In this document: one piece after another, positions 33,358 to 42,880 of the stretch
Layout: each line of letters starts with the position of its first letter
Numbering within the stretch: position 1 is the stretch's first letter
From: an uncultured bacterium
GTDB taxonomy: Bacteria; Cyanobacteriota; Vampirovibrionia; Gastranaerophilales; Gastranaerophilaceae
Direction of reading: 5' to 3'
Assembly: GCA_949285255.1 (NCBI GenBank)
Contig: CASDXV010000007.1
Location: forward strand, 36,288-91,596
DNA: 55,309 bases
Notes under the pieces: model-generated
The model's input: only the letters and a program-made list of their open reading frames with translations
Database searches by the model: none
What the model was told of the DNA's origin: nothing
Program-made: the position numbers and the translations under genes

Positions 33358-34256
33358 TGATAACAAAAGAACTGGCACAAGAAAAAAAATTCGGCGCAGC
33401 CGTATCAATAGCATCAAACACGGTTTTGATTTTAATCAAAGTACTGGCGGGAATTTTATCAGGCAGTATCAGCGTGTTATCTGAGGCACTACATTCTTTT
33501 GCAGACTTAAGCGCTTCTTGCCTTGCTTATTTTTCTGTTTCAAAATCCGCAAAACCCGCTGATGATGACCATCCCTACGGACATGGCAAATACGAAGATT
33601 TAGCGGGCTTTATTGAAGCCATTCTTATAATACTTACTGCTCTCTACATTCTTTATGTAGCTTGCGAAAAAATCATAACACATGGCGGAAATTATGAAAT
33701 ACACACAACCGTAGGTATTTTAATAATGTGTCTGTCAGTTTTTGTAAACTGGCTTATAAGCTCTTATCTTGACAAAATAGCCAAAAAAACCGACTCTATA
33801 GCTCTAAAGACAGACTCTGAACATCTAAGAGCTGATATTTATTCATCATTAGGGATAATTCTAGGACTTATTGCCGTAAAAGTGACAGGGTTAAACATCC
33901 TTGACCCGATTATTGCAATTTTTGTTGCTGCAATAATCTTAAAGACAGGAATAAAACTTACTAAACAAAGCTCAAATAACCTGCTTGACGGGTCATTACC
34001 CAAAGAAGATAAAGAAAAAATAGATGAAGTGCTAAAAAGCTTCTGGGCGCACGGCGTAATCGGCACAAAACAAATAAGAACGTCAAAATCCGGCTCAAAA
34101 AGGCTTATTCAGATGATAATCTTTCTACCCTCGGGTATGACACTTCTTGAGACACATAATATTTGCGATGAAATTGAAACACAAATCAGAAAAAACCTTA
34201 AAAACTGTGATATAATAATACATGCAGAACCATATTGTAAATGTGCCGATAAGTAA
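33357..34256 (+). CDS. cation diffusion facilitator family transporter
   Basis: A 299-residue metal/H+ antiporter that exports Zn, Fe, Mn or similar divalent cations. Six transmembrane helices occupy about residues 12-205, with the TM2 metal-site segment SEALHSFADLSAS, the DDDHPYGHGKYE loop and the TM5 ALKTDSEHLRAD segment. The C-terminal cytoplasmic metallochaperone-like domain ends in HAEPYCKCADK. The metal cannot be predicted safely. It is embedded in the flagellar gene run by a TAATG overlap, which is unusual. About 100 nt separate it from fliD. Confidence 0.93.
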   Translation: MITKELAQEKKFGAAVSIASNTVLILIKVLAGILSGSISVLSEALHSFADLSASCLAYFSVSKSAKPADDDHPYGHGKYEDLAGFIEAILIILTALYILYVACEKIITHGGNYEIHTTVGILIMCLSVFVNWLISSYLDKIAKKTDSIALKTDSEHLRADIYSSLGIILGLIAVKVTGLNILDPIIAIFVAAIILKTGIKLTKQSSNNLLDGSLPKEDKEKIDEVLKSFWAHGVIGTKQIRTSKSGSKRLIQMIIFLPSGMTLLETHNICDEIETQIRKNLKNCDIIIHAEPYCKCADK

Positions 34257-34362
34257 CAAAAAGTTACATTTCCTGTTTTTATACGATTATAAAAAAACTA
34301 TTGTGGAATATACTAAAATATAAAAGGATTTATTTGTTTTTTATCGATAAGGAATCAAAAAT

Positions 34363-36111
34363 ATGAGTATACAATTTAGCGGCCTCGGGTCGGGAATGGA
34401 TTACGCTTCTTGGATTGAGCAACTCGTAGAAGCAAAAAAACTATCTTCCGTAACCCCACTTGAAACCAAAAAAACAGAACTTGAAAATCAAAACAGCGCT
34501 TTAAGTACAATAAAAACATCTTTTACATCACTTCAAAGTGCACTTAAAAACTTTACAAGTGTTATAAACGGCACAAGTAATGATATTTGGGGTAAAACAA
34601 ATGTTACCTCAAGTAATGACGCCTATGTAAGCGCAACAAGCACAAGCGGACTTGCAACAGGAGATATTAAAATTTCTGTTGAGCAACTTGCAACAAGCAC
34701 TGTTGCACAAGGTGTTGTTACGCCGGGAAAACTAATAAGTGAAGATACAAAATACTCTGAAATCGGCAACAACCAAGCAAAGGGCGGAACTTTTTCTTTT
34801 TATGTCGATAACAAAAGATATGAAATAGAAATTGATAAAACTAACGACACGCTTGGCGACATTGCAAACAAAATAAATGACGCCGCAGGCGGCAAAGTTA
34901 ATGCAAAAATAAACGATGACGGTACTTTTGAAATCGCTGCAACAAACGGAGAAAAAATATCAATAGGTAGCCTTTCTGATACTTCTAATTTTACAAACAT
35001 AATGAAATTGACCGAAGCAACAGATACAGGCTATAAAAGCGCCTATACTCTCACTTCATTTTTAACAAATAAAGCAATGAGCAGCGAACAAAGCGGACTC
35101 AGCCAGCCTGTTACTACAGGTACAATAAAAATAAACGGTGTAGAATTTGAAATAACAGAATCTACAGCCCTTCAAGACGTAATAAACAAAATAAATTCAA
35201 CAGAAGAAGCCAAAGTAAGCGCCAAGTATGATACACTTACCAATAAACTTATTTTGACATCAAAAGAAACAGGTGAATTTAACATAAGCCTTGAAGCCGA
35301 AGGAACCAATTTCTTTGATGTTTTTGGCCTTACAAAAGACGGTGCACTCGCCGAGGGTTCTCAAACACTTGGACAAAATGCCATAATAACTGTGGATGGC
35401 AATAAAATTGTTTCGTCTTCAAATACAATAACAAGCGAATCATCGGGTGTTTCGGGTTTAACTATTACCGCAAAAAAAGTAACCGATGGCACAGATGATG
35501 ACAAAACAACAGAGATAAACCTAAATGTTAAAAGCGATTTAACCGATGTTAAAAGCGCAATAACCGAATTTGTTGATGCGTACAATAAAGTAACAAGTCA
35601 AATAAAAGAAGCAACCGCACAAGACGGTTATCTTGAAATGGATATTAACCTAAGAAGCTTGCAGAGCGAGCTTAGAAATATGTTGAGCTCTTTTGTAAGT
35701 GACAACGGTTCATTTGGTATGTTATCTCAAATAGGCATTTCAACAGGTGAAGCAGGACTATCTGTGGATGATGATGCAACCACTCTGAAGTTTGACGAAG
35801 AAGCGTTCGATGAAGCCTGGGCAAAAGATTCAACATCTGTAAAAAACCTCATTTCAGGCGGTTCATCAGGAAACAAAAACGGCATCTTCGACAAGATGGT
35901 TGAAAAGGTCAATAACACACTTGACGTCACAACAGGTATGTTTACAGTAAAAAGCGACTCTATATCAAGACTAATATCAACACAGGAAGATAGAATCACA
36001 AGAGCTTATGAAAACCTTGATGCTTATGAATCACAACTGACTAAACAATTTCAGTATATGGATGAAATGATAGCTAAACTGCAACAACAGTATGCTTCAT
36101 TTTTAAGCTAA
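34363..36111 (+). CDS. fliD: flagellar filament capping protein FliD
   Basis: A 582-residue protein exported to the filament tip, where it folds flagellin subunits. The typical N-terminus (SIQFSGLGSGMDYASWIEQL) and C-terminal coiled-coil (LISTQEDRITRAYENLDAYE, then LTKQFQYMDEMIAKLQQQYA) form the D0 region. The central 400 residues are Ser/Thr/Asn/Gly-rich D1-D3 domains. An AAGGA ribosome-binding site precedes the ATG. It has its own upstream space and a strong terminator. Flagellin itself is not in the window. Confidence 0.95.
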   Translation: MSIQFSGLGSGMDYASWIEQLVEAKKLSSVTPLETKKTELENQNSALSTIKTSFTSLQSALKNFTSVINGTSNDIWGKTNVTSSNDAYVSATSTSGLATGDIKISVEQLATSTVAQGVVTPGKLISEDTKYSEIGNNQAKGGTFSFYVDNKRYEIEIDKTNDTLGDIANKINDAAGGKVNAKINDDGTFEIAATNGEKISIGSLSDTSNFTNIMKLTEATDTGYKSAYTLTSFLTNKAMSSEQSGLSQPVTTGTIKINGVEFEITESTALQDVINKINSTEEAKVSAKYDTLTNKLILTSKETGEFNISLEAEGTNFFDVFGLTKDGALAEGSQTLGQNAIITVDGNKIVSSSNTITSESSGVSGLTITAKKVTDGTDDDKTTEINLNVKSDLTDVKSAITEFVDAYNKVTSQIKEATAQDGYLEMDINLRSLQSELRNMLSSFVSDNGSFGMLSQIGISTGEAGLSVDDDATTLKFDEEAFDEAWAKDSTSVKNLISGGSSGNKNGIFDKMVEKVNNTLDVTTGMFTVKSDSISRLISTQEDRITRAYENLDAYESQLTKQFQYMDEMIAKLQQQYASFLS

Positions 36112-36140
36112 CAACCTTATGCAATCCCATAAAAGCATTA

Positions 36141-36167
36141 ATGCGCTCCAAATAGGAGCGCATTTTA
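36141..36167 (+). terminator. intrinsic terminator after fliD
   Basis: Perfect 9-bp stem ATGCGCTCC/GGAGCGCAT (36141-36149 with 36155-36163), 5-nt loop, then TTTAAATTTAA; it can serve both convergent genes. Confidence 0.8.
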
Positions 36168-36170
36168 AAT

Positions 36171-37187
36171 TTAAGATTTTCCCGCCAACTGTCCGCAAGC
36201 AGCATCAATATCTGCCCCGCGCTCAAGCCTTACTGTGACTTTTTTACCTTGAGATTCAAGCAGATACTTAAAAATCATAGTATCTTTTTTATTTGGTTTT
36301 TTATACTTATTAACACCTATAGGATTGTATGGGATAAGATTTATATTGCATTTTAAATCTTTAATGTAATCGCAGAGTTTTTGAGCCATTTGCTTGGTAT
36401 CTGTTAATCCGCCAATTAAAATGTACTCAAGGGTAACTCTTTTACCTGTCTTGTCGCAATAGTAAACAAGTGATTTTTTAAGCTCGTCAAGCGGGTACTT
36501 ATTCTCAACAGGCATAATTTGTTTCCTTATGTCACTATCAGCACAGTGCAATGATATTGCAAGCGTAGGAACAAAATCCGACTCACACATTTTTTTTATT
36601 TTATCTGCTATGCCGCAAGTAGATATTGTTATTCGCCTTATACCGATATTCAAATTTGTATTAATAGCCTCAATTGCACTAAAAACATTGTCAAAATTAT
36701 TTAAAGGCTCACCCTGTCCCATAAAAACAACATTTGTAATCTTTAAACCGGTATCTTGCTGAATAGTTAAAATTTGGCTCATTATTTCGTAGGGTTCAAG
36801 ATTTCTTATAAAACCTCTTTTGGCCGTTGCGCAAAAATCACAACCCATATAGCAGCCAACTTGCGAACTTACACAAGCGCTAAGATTTGAGCGGTTATCA
36901 AAACGCATAAGAACAGTTTCAGCACAATTACCGTCAACATATTCAATCAGGTATTTTATAGTACCATCCGATGAAACCTGCTTTTTTTTGATTTTTGTAT
37001 CTAAAATAACCGCATTTTCTTTTAATTTTTCTCTAAAATCTTTTTTAATATCACTCATTTGCTCAAAATCACTTGCAGATTTTGAATAAATCCAAGAAAA
37101 AAGCTGTCTTGCGCGAAATTTTTTCTCACCCAATGACTCTACAAAATTTTCTAACTGTGACAAATTTAATTTAGTAAGTACTTCCAT
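36171..37187 (-). CDS. rlmN: dual-specificity RNA methyltransferase RlmN
   Basis: A 338-residue radical-SAM enzyme that methylates C2 of A2503 in 23S rRNA and A37 in some tRNAs. The radical-SAM cluster motif CYMGCDFC (about residues 112-119) follows SACVSSQVG. Further signatures are VFMGQGEPLNN and the catalytic cysteine near the C-terminus in DIDAACGQL. The length is within the family range. It has a leaderless-type promoter (TGCTAAAAT ending 6 nt before the ATG), divergent from the HD-GYP gene 68 nt away. Confidence 0.96.
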   Translation of the reverse strand: MEVLTKLNLSQLENFVESLGEKKFRARQLFSWIYSKSASDFEQMSDIKKDFREKLKENAVILDTKIKKKQVSSDGTIKYLIEYVDGNCAETVLMRFDNRSNLSACVSSQVGCYMGCDFCATAKRGFIRNLEPYEIMSQILTIQQDTGLKITNVVFMGQGEPLNNFDNVFSAIEAINTNLNIGIRRITISTCGIADKIKKMCESDFVPTLAISLHCADSDIRKQIMPVENKYPLDELKKSLVYYCDKTGKRVTLEYILIGGLTDTKQMAQKLCDYIKDLKCNINLIPYNPIGVNKYKKPNKKDTMIFKYLLESQGKKVTVRLERGADIDAACGQLAGKS

Positions 37188-37193
37188 AGTGAA

Positions 37194-37202
37194 ATTTTAG
37201 CA
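37194..37202 (-). promoter_or_regulatory. leaderless rlmN promoter (extended -10)
   Basis: Minus-strand TGCTAAAAT (37202-37194); the hexamer ends 6 nt before the ATG with A at 37187. No strong -35. Confidence 0.62.
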
Positions 37203-37243
37203 CAATCATACAAATAACGTGTGTAATTTGTAAAAAATATGGG

Positions 37244-37249
37244 TATAAT
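37244..37249 (+). promoter_or_regulatory. leaderless promoter of the HD-GYP operon
   Basis: Perfect TATAAT ending 6 nt before the ATG at 37256; no convincing -35 and no separate Shine-Dalgarno beyond a TAGGA directly abutting the ATG. Confidence 0.62.
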
Positions 37250-37255
37250 TTAGGA

Positions 37256-38245
37256 ATGATAGTTGTATCCAGTGAAGAAATAATTTCACAAAAAGTGCTT
37301 CCATACGACCTGTATGATGAAGCGGGCATAAAAATACTTGAAGCAGGGGAAATACTTACCCCCGGCAAAATTTTGCTTGTCAGAAACCACGAAGTACTTT
37401 ATCGAAAAGATAAAAAACAAACCCAAACGGATACACCACGTAAGACGCAAAGCTACAACAACAACGAAGCACCGTACTCAGATACCATAGAAGATGTAAA
37501 AAAATACGGCCCGCTAAATAAAAAATCTAAAATTGATTTTGAAACACAAATAGAACTAAAATCAGGTTATACAAACGCTCTTAGCGTATTTAACCAAAAC
37601 GATGTCAGCCGCGCAAAGGCTATGATACTTGAGGTTCGAGACAGAATTATAAAGGACTCTCAATTAATCAAAAAAAATGTACAGTTTTTCTCCGAACTTA
37701 AACTCCTTGGAGAACATAAAAATATTCATCCCCTAAATACAGCTATCTTTAGTGTTTTTCTCGCAAATAAGCTTGAGTACAACGAAGTGCAAATCATGGA
37801 AATTGCACTCAGTGCACTTTTACATGATATCGGAAAAATCAAACTTACAGGCGAGATTACAGATACATCAAAAATGACAAAAGATGAAGAAACAGCCTAC
37901 AGGAAACACCCGCTTATAGGTCACAGGCTCATTAAGACAGAGTTAAAATTAAGTGAAAATATAGCCCGTGTAGCTCTTCAGCACCATGAGAGAATGGATG
38001 GCACAGGCTGGCCTTATGGTATTTCTTCAACAATGATTAGCGAATATGCGCAGATTATTGCCGTTTGCAACCATTTTGATAATATGACATCATCTGCAAC
38101 AAACCTTGAAATCTCAAACTTTAGAGAAGCACTAAGGGCACTGCTCAAAGCAGGCAGCAGAGCATTTTCTCCAAAACCTCTCTACGCTTTTGTACATATG
38201 CTAAGTTACGGAGATACAACATCATTTGAGGAGCTTAAATTTTGA
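37256..38245 (+). CDS. HD-GYP domain protein
   Basis: A 329-residue cytoplasmic protein. The N-terminal 125 residues contain a small beta-rich module (DEAGIKILEAGEILTPGKI) often found before HD-GYP domains. The HD-GYP domain (about 130-320) has LLHDIGKIKL, KHPLIGHRLI, and the signature as HHERMDGTGWPYG (GWP in place of GYP). It probably hydrolyses cyclic-di-GMP or is a sensor of it. Its stop overlaps the TTG start of trmFO, forming an HD-GYP-trmFO-pepA operon. The Trp replacement may be tolerated, as the metal ligands remain. Confidence 0.88.
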   Translation: MIVVSSEEIISQKVLPYDLYDEAGIKILEAGEILTPGKILLVRNHEVLYRKDKKQTQTDTPRKTQSYNNNEAPYSDTIEDVKKYGPLNKKSKIDFETQIELKSGYTNALSVFNQNDVSRAKAMILEVRDRIIKDSQLIKKNVQFFSELKLLGEHKNIHPLNTAIFSVFLANKLEYNEVQIMEIALSALLHDIGKIKLTGEITDTSKMTKDEETAYRKHPLIGHRLIKTELKLSENIARVALQHHERMDGTGWPYGISSTMISEYAQIIAVCNHFDNMTSSATNLEISNFREALRALLKAGSRAFSPKPLYAFVHMLSYGDTTSFEELKF

Positions 38246-39573
38246 GAGTTATTGTCGCAGGAGGGGGACTTGCAGGCTCAGAGGCAGCATTATATCTTGC
38301 AGACAATGATATAGAAGTAGAGCTCTATGAAATGCGCCCCAACAAAAGCACAGGCGCGCATACAAGCTCGGACTTTGCAGAGTTTGTCTGCTCAAACAGT
38401 TTAGGTTCTATCGGCACATCATCTGCCTCAGGCTTACTTAAGGAAGAAGCTAAAATCCTCGGCTCAAGGCTAATTAAAGAAGCATTTAACAACAAAGTGC
38501 CATCAGGCAATTCTTTATCGATAGACAGATTTGGATTTAGTTCAAAAATAACACAGCTAATCAATAATCATCCTAACATTAAGGTAATAAGAGAAGAAAT
38601 AAAAGAAATTCCAAAAAACACTCCTGCAATAGTTGCCACAGGGCCCCTAACTTCAGATGAACTGTGCAGCGATATTAAAAAAATGACAGGTGAGGAGAAC
38701 TTTCACTTTTTTGACGCTATAGCACCAATTGTTAAAAAAGAATCAATAGATTTTAAAAAAGCTTTCTATGCCTCACGCTGGGATAAAGGGGATGCTGATT
38801 TTATCAACTGCCCGATGAATAAAGAAGAGTATGAAAATTTTTACAATATAATAACAACGGCAGAAAAAATCCCCCTAAAAAGCTTTGAGGCAAAATATTT
38901 TGAGGGGTGTATGCCCGTTGAAGTTCTTGCCTCAAGAGGAAAAGATACTCTTCGTTTTGGACCAATGAAGCCTGTCGGGCTTTTTGACACAAGAACAAGA
39001 AAACCCGAACACAAAAACTACCAGTTCTACGCAGTTGTACAGCTTCGTCAGGATGATAAAGAGGCAGATTTGTATAATCTTGTAGGTTTTCAAACAAATT
39101 TAAAATGGGGTGAGCAAAAACACTTGCTATCCTCTATCCCCGGGCTTGAAAACGCTGAAATTGTGCGCTATGGGGTAATGCATGCTAATACTTTTATAAA
39201 CAGTCCAAAAATCCTAAATAAAACCCTGCAGACAAAAGCAAACCCTAATTTGTTCTTTGCAGGACAAATAACAGGGGTGGAGGGGTATAGCGAGAGCATT
39301 ACCACAGGGCTTTTTGCAGGTATTAATATGTTAAAGCACCTAAAAGGAGAAAAATTAATTGAGCTTGAGCCTATATGTATGCTGGGCGCACTTTTAGAGT
39401 ATATTACATTTGAAGGTCACAAGTCTTTGCAGCCCATAAACTCCAACTGGGGGATACTAAAAAAACCCGAGATTGATAAAAAATTAAGAAAAAACAAAGA
39501 AGAGAAAAGCGCACTGCTATCAGGCATTGCACTTGAGTACATAAAGGAGATAAGAAATGGATATTTCTGCTAA
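38242..39573 (+). CDS. trmFO: folate-dependent tRNA (uracil-54) methyltransferase TrmFO
   Basis: A 443-residue flavoprotein using methylenetetrahydrofolate to make m5U54 in the T-loop. The FAD-binding GGGLAGSEAA, YEMRPNKSTGAHTSSDFAEF region, catalytic FVCSNSLGS and ITGVEGYSES are all present. The start codon is TTG, supported by GAGGAG 8 nt upstream and by the family N-terminus. It overlaps the HD-GYP gene by 4 nt and pepA by 17 nt. Confidence 0.96.
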   Translation: MRVIVAGGGLAGSEAALYLADNDIEVELYEMRPNKSTGAHTSSDFAEFVCSNSLGSIGTSSASGLLKEEAKILGSRLIKEAFNNKVPSGNSLSIDRFGFSSKITQLINNHPNIKVIREEIKEIPKNTPAIVATGPLTSDELCSDIKKMTGEENFHFFDAIAPIVKKESIDFKKAFYASRWDKGDADFINCPMNKEEYENFYNIITTAEKIPLKSFEAKYFEGCMPVEVLASRGKDTLRFGPMKPVGLFDTRTRKPEHKNYQFYAVVQLRQDDKEADLYNLVGFQTNLKWGEQKHLLSSIPGLENAEIVRYGVMHANTFINSPKILNKTLQTKANPNLFFAGQITGVEGYSESITTGLFAGINMLKHLKGEKLIELEPICMLGALLEYITFEGHKSLQPINSNWGILKKPEIDKKLRKNKEEKSALLSGIALEYIKEIRNGYFC

Positions 39574-41050
39574 AAATCAAGAACTGACAAGTATTTTAAG
39601 TAATGTGCTTGTCTTAGGCGTATTTGAAGATGACAAAAACCTAAACGCCGCACAGAAGAAAGTTGATGATACCCTTAATGGTCTTATTAGCGAGCAACTT
39701 ATTAAAAAAGAGGGATTTAAAGCAAAATTTGCTGACAGTGTTACCGTTCACACTCAGCTAAAAATCCCCTCAGACAAGCTAATGCTTGTAGGACTAGGTA
39801 AAAAGAAAGAATTTGACTCAACAAAACTAACCGAACTTACATCAAAAATAATTAAACAACTTGATAAAACCCTTGGTGCAAAAAACGTGTCTTTTGAGCT
39901 TTTAGGTATAGACAGTAAAAATATGGATGTTGAGCAATGTGCCTATTCAACTGCAGTCGGTATTTTAGTCGGTATGTATGATTATGATAAATACAAAAGC
40001 AAAAAATCCACACCGCAGATTAAAAAAATCCGCATAGCAACAGATAATATTAAAGATGAAAAAGCAGCAAAATCAGGTGTAAATAACGCTAAAATTATAT
40101 GCTCGGCTATGGATTTTACAAAAGACCTTATAAATGAACCTGCGCAAAATGCAACTCCTGAAGCTATAGCAGAAATTGCAAAAAACTTTAGTGAAGATTT
40201 AGGGCTTACTTTTAAAGTTTACAATAAAAAACAACTTCAACAGATGAACTTTAACGCTTTTCTTGCAGTAGGACAAGGAAGCGAACGCGAGCCTAAGTTT
40301 ATTCATTTAACTTATAAGCCAAATAAACCCAAGAAAAAAATTGTCCTTATAGGTAAGGGTATAACTTTTGACTCAGGCGGTTTAGATATTAAACCCGCCA
40401 ATTCAATGCTTACAATGAAAACAGATATGTCAGGCTGCGCTACCGTTCTTGGTGTTATTCAGGCAATAGCAGCACACAAACCCGATATAGAAGTCCACGC
40501 ACTTAGTGCCTTGTGCGAAAATATGCCAAGCGGAACATCATACAAACAGGGTGATGTACTAACGGCTAAAAACGGCAAGACAATTGAGGTTGATAACACT
40601 GACGCCGAGGGAAGATTAACTCTGGCCGATGTTCTAACCTACGCTGATGAACTTGATGCCGATGAAGTTATAGACATTGCAACCCTTACAGGAGCTTGCA
40701 TTGTGGCGTTGGGACAAAATATAACAGGCATTATGGGCAATAACCCTGATATGATTAAAAGAATAATCAAAAAAGGCAAAGAGTCAGGTGAAAATCTCTG
40801 GGAATTGCCGATTTATGATGATATGCAAGAAATGCTTAAAAGCGACATTGCAGATATGAGAAACACAGGCTCAAGATTTGCAGGTGCAAGCGTAGCGGGA
40901 AGATTTCTGCAAAACTTCACAAAGAGCAAAAACTGGGCTCATATCGATATAGCAGGAACTGCCTTTATCGATAAACCATACAGAGAACTCAACAAAGGCG
41001 CAAGTGCCGTTATGGTAAGGACTCTGACAAATTATATAATGTCATTATAA
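39557..41050 (+). CDS. pepA: leucyl aminopeptidase (M17)
   Basis: A 497-residue cytosolic di-metal aminopeptidase that trims N-terminal residues from peptides. The C-terminal catalytic half has KGITFDSGGLDIKP, MKTDMSGCATVLG and NTDAEGRLTLADVL, with the metal ligands and the catalytic Lys and Arg. The N-terminal macro-like domain occupies about residues 1-160. The ATG at 39557 follows AAAGGAGAT inside the end of trmFO. A GC-rich terminator follows the stop. Confidence 0.96.
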   Translation: MDISAKNQELTSILSNVLVLGVFEDDKNLNAAQKKVDDTLNGLISEQLIKKEGFKAKFADSVTVHTQLKIPSDKLMLVGLGKKKEFDSTKLTELTSKIIKQLDKTLGAKNVSFELLGIDSKNMDVEQCAYSTAVGILVGMYDYDKYKSKKSTPQIKKIRIATDNIKDEKAAKSGVNNAKIICSAMDFTKDLINEPAQNATPEAIAEIAKNFSEDLGLTFKVYNKKQLQQMNFNAFLAVGQGSEREPKFIHLTYKPNKPKKKIVLIGKGITFDSGGLDIKPANSMLTMKTDMSGCATVLGVIQAIAAHKPDIEVHALSALCENMPSGTSYKQGDVLTAKNGKTIEVDNTDAEGRLTLADVLTYADELDADEVIDIATLTGACIVALGQNITGIMGNNPDMIKRIIKKGKESGENLWELPIYDDMQEMLKSDIADMRNTGSRFAGASVAGRFLQNFTKSKNWAHIDIAGTAFIDKPYRELNKGASAVMVRTLTNYIMSL

Positions 41051-41056
41051 AATTTT

Positions 41057-41083
41057 AGCGGGGACTAAAACCCCCGCTTTTTT
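41057..41083 (+). terminator. intrinsic terminator after pepA
   Basis: Stem AGCGGGG/CCCCGCT (41057-41063 with 41072-41078) with an 8-nt loop and a following T run; it lies between two convergent genes. Confidence 0.88.
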
Positions 41084-41918
41084 AGTTTTTATTTTCGGTA
41101 ATAACCAGTTGATTAAACGGTATTTCAATATTTAACTCGTCAAATTTTTCTTTTATTCTAAGGTTAAAAACTCTTTTAATTTCCCACTGGTGGCGAGGAA
41201 GAGTCTTAAAGCGAGCAAGTATGGATATTGAACTGTCATTAAACTTATCTAAACCCAAAACCTCAATTTCACCAAGAATTTTTTCTCCATACTCAGGCTC
41301 AGAGCGCAAGTCCTCACCAATTTGCCTTATAACTTCCATAACATATGAAATATTTTCTTTGTACGCTACGGGAATATCAACAAGAGAATACGAATATCCC
41401 CTTGTATAGTTTGTAACCATATCTACCATACCGTTTCTTATAAAATGCGCAGCCCCGTCAATACTTCTTAAAACAAGTATTGAAAGGGTCATTTTCTCAA
41501 CCGTGCCGGTTACATTTTGAATTTCTACAACATCGCCTACCCTTATTTGCCCCTCAAAAAGGATTATTAAACCTGAGATTAAATCCTCTACAAATCTTTT
41601 TGAACCAAAGCCTATAGCCACACCTAAAACCCCTGCAGCTGTTATAATCGGGCGAACATCCACACCGAGAAGATTTAGAATATTTATCGCAACAAATATA
41701 AAAACAATAAAATCTATTATATGAATTGAAATTACCTTCAGCGTGTCAAAGTTTTTTGCAGCTTCTATATCTTTTGAGCGGCTTTTTATTCTTTCAAAAA
41801 GATGCGTCATGAATGTCTTTGTAAATTTCATAGCAACCACAAAAAATACTAGGGTAAAAAATATGTTTAAAATTACGGGCCACTTGAGCGATTTAAGAAA
41901 CAAAATAATATCCAACAT
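41082..41918 (-). CDS. mechanosensitive channel of the MscS family
   Basis: A 278-residue inner-membrane channel opening under hypo-osmotic shock. Three transmembrane helices occupy about residues 12-35, 62-90 and 92-118; the third is the Gly/Ala-rich pore helix with GVAIGFGSKRFVEDLISGL. The beta domain (VGDVVEIQNVTGTVEKMTL) and a C-terminal alpha/beta domain follow. The length is close to E. coli MscS. AAGGAGG lies only 2 nt from the ATG, so TTG one codon later is a conceivable start. Monocistronic. Confidence 0.93.
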   Translation of the reverse strand: MLDIILFLKSLKWPVILNIFFTLVFFVVAMKFTKTFMTHLFERIKSRSKDIEAAKNFDTLKVISIHIIDFIVFIFVAINILNLLGVDVRPIITAAGVLGVAIGFGSKRFVEDLISGLIILFEGQIRVGDVVEIQNVTGTVEKMTLSILVLRSIDGAAHFIRNGMVDMVTNYTRGYSYSLVDIPVAYKENISYVMEVIRQIGEDLRSEPEYGEKILGEIEVLGLDKFNDSSISILARFKTLPRHQWEIKRVFNLRIKEKFDELNIEIPFNQLVITENKN

Positions 41919-42052
41919 TGCCTCCTTATAAGATTTTTTAAAATTATATCAAAAATAAACCTATGGATAATAAAAATTCAACCAAAAGGTTAATCTATTT
42001 TTTATTAAATAAACATAAACTAAAAATATATTAAAGGGATATTTGGCGATAG

Positions 42053-42817
42053 ATGGGTATTAAATTTACAAATAGTGAAGAAAAACTGGAAAAGTTCCTG
42101 CAACCTGTTTACACGCGCGAGTGTGAGCACTTTAAGCTTGCAAGAAAATTCATGAACAAAAAAAACTACAGACAAGCTATCAAAGAATATCTTATGTCTA
42201 TGATTTTTACTAAACCCGATACGCTGGTATATAAAGAAGTCTCAAAAGCGTACAAAAAAATTAAATGCTACGACAAGGCTATAAGCCACCTTGTAAAAGC
42301 AAAAACCATGAGTAGATTTGACTCAGAAATATACTACGAACTCGGGCTTAATCATCTTTTGAATGCAAATTCTGATGAAGCAAGAAAAAATTTTATCCGC
42401 ACAATAAAACTCGACCCAGACAATGTTAACGCACAAATTCAGCTTGCTATATCACACGAACTTATGGAAGAGTACGATATGGCACTTAGCATTTATCAAA
42501 AAGTAATAGAAGAAAATCCAAGATACATCCCCGCCTACAACCACAAGGCAGGATTACACATAACGCTTGAAGAATACAGAGAAGCGTCAAAACTTTTTTA
42601 TGAAATTTTAAAAGTAAACCCCGCATACTACAGGGCAAACTTGGGGCTTGGCATATGTTTTGATAAATTAAACAAATTCTCAAGCGCTATAAGGTATTAT
42701 AAAAAATACATAGCAAGAAAGCCTCACTCTGACACGACAAAATCTCTTGTAGGCAGAATTTGTGAAATATACAGCAAAAAAAGAGATAAAAAAGGAAACC
42801 TCAGAGTCGTTAAGTAA
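42053..42817 (+). CDS. TPR-repeat protein, 254 aa
   Basis: A soluble protein of about six tetratricopeptide repeats from residue 20 to 240 (for example YRQAIKEYLMSMIFTKPDTL, YDMALSIYQKVIEENPRYI, YREASKLFYEILKVNPAYYR). It has a basic C-terminal tail and no signal peptide or membrane helix. It is single-gene, bounded by a long upstream space and a terminator. Only a protein-binding role can be stated. Confidence 0.85.
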   Translation: MGIKFTNSEEKLEKFLQPVYTRECEHFKLARKFMNKKNYRQAIKEYLMSMIFTKPDTLVYKEVSKAYKKIKCYDKAISHLVKAKTMSRFDSEIYYELGLNHLLNANSDEARKNFIRTIKLDPDNVNAQIQLAISHELMEEYDMALSIYQKVIEENPRYIPAYNHKAGLHITLEEYREASKLFYEILKVNPAYYRANLGLGICFDKLNKFSSAIRYYKKYIARKPHSDTTKSLVGRICEIYSKKRDKKGNLRVVK

Positions 42818-42848
42818 AAAAGAGTAAGTCCAATACTTACTCTTTTTA
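42817..42848 (+). terminator. bidirectional intrinsic terminator
   Basis: Perfect 13-bp stem AAAAAGAGTAAGT/ACTTACTCTTTTT (42817-42829 with 42835-42847), 5-nt loop, with A and T runs on both sides. It starts at the last base of the TPR stop codon. Confidence 0.88.
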
Positions 42849-42880
42849 ACACTTAATAACATTTGTATGCATTTTGGGGG

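Noticed and set aside
34245-34252. GCCGATAA, exact match to the flagellar sigma-28 -10, about 110 nt before fliD
   Set aside because: It lies inside the CDF stop region and the expected TAAAGTTT-like -35 at 11 nt spacing is absent; a weaker ATCGATAA at 34343-34350 also lacks a good -35.
34253-34267. GTAAC-AAAAA-GTTAC inverted repeat after the CDF gene, as a terminator
   Set aside because: Only 5 bp, AT-rich, and not followed by a T run; too weak for termination.
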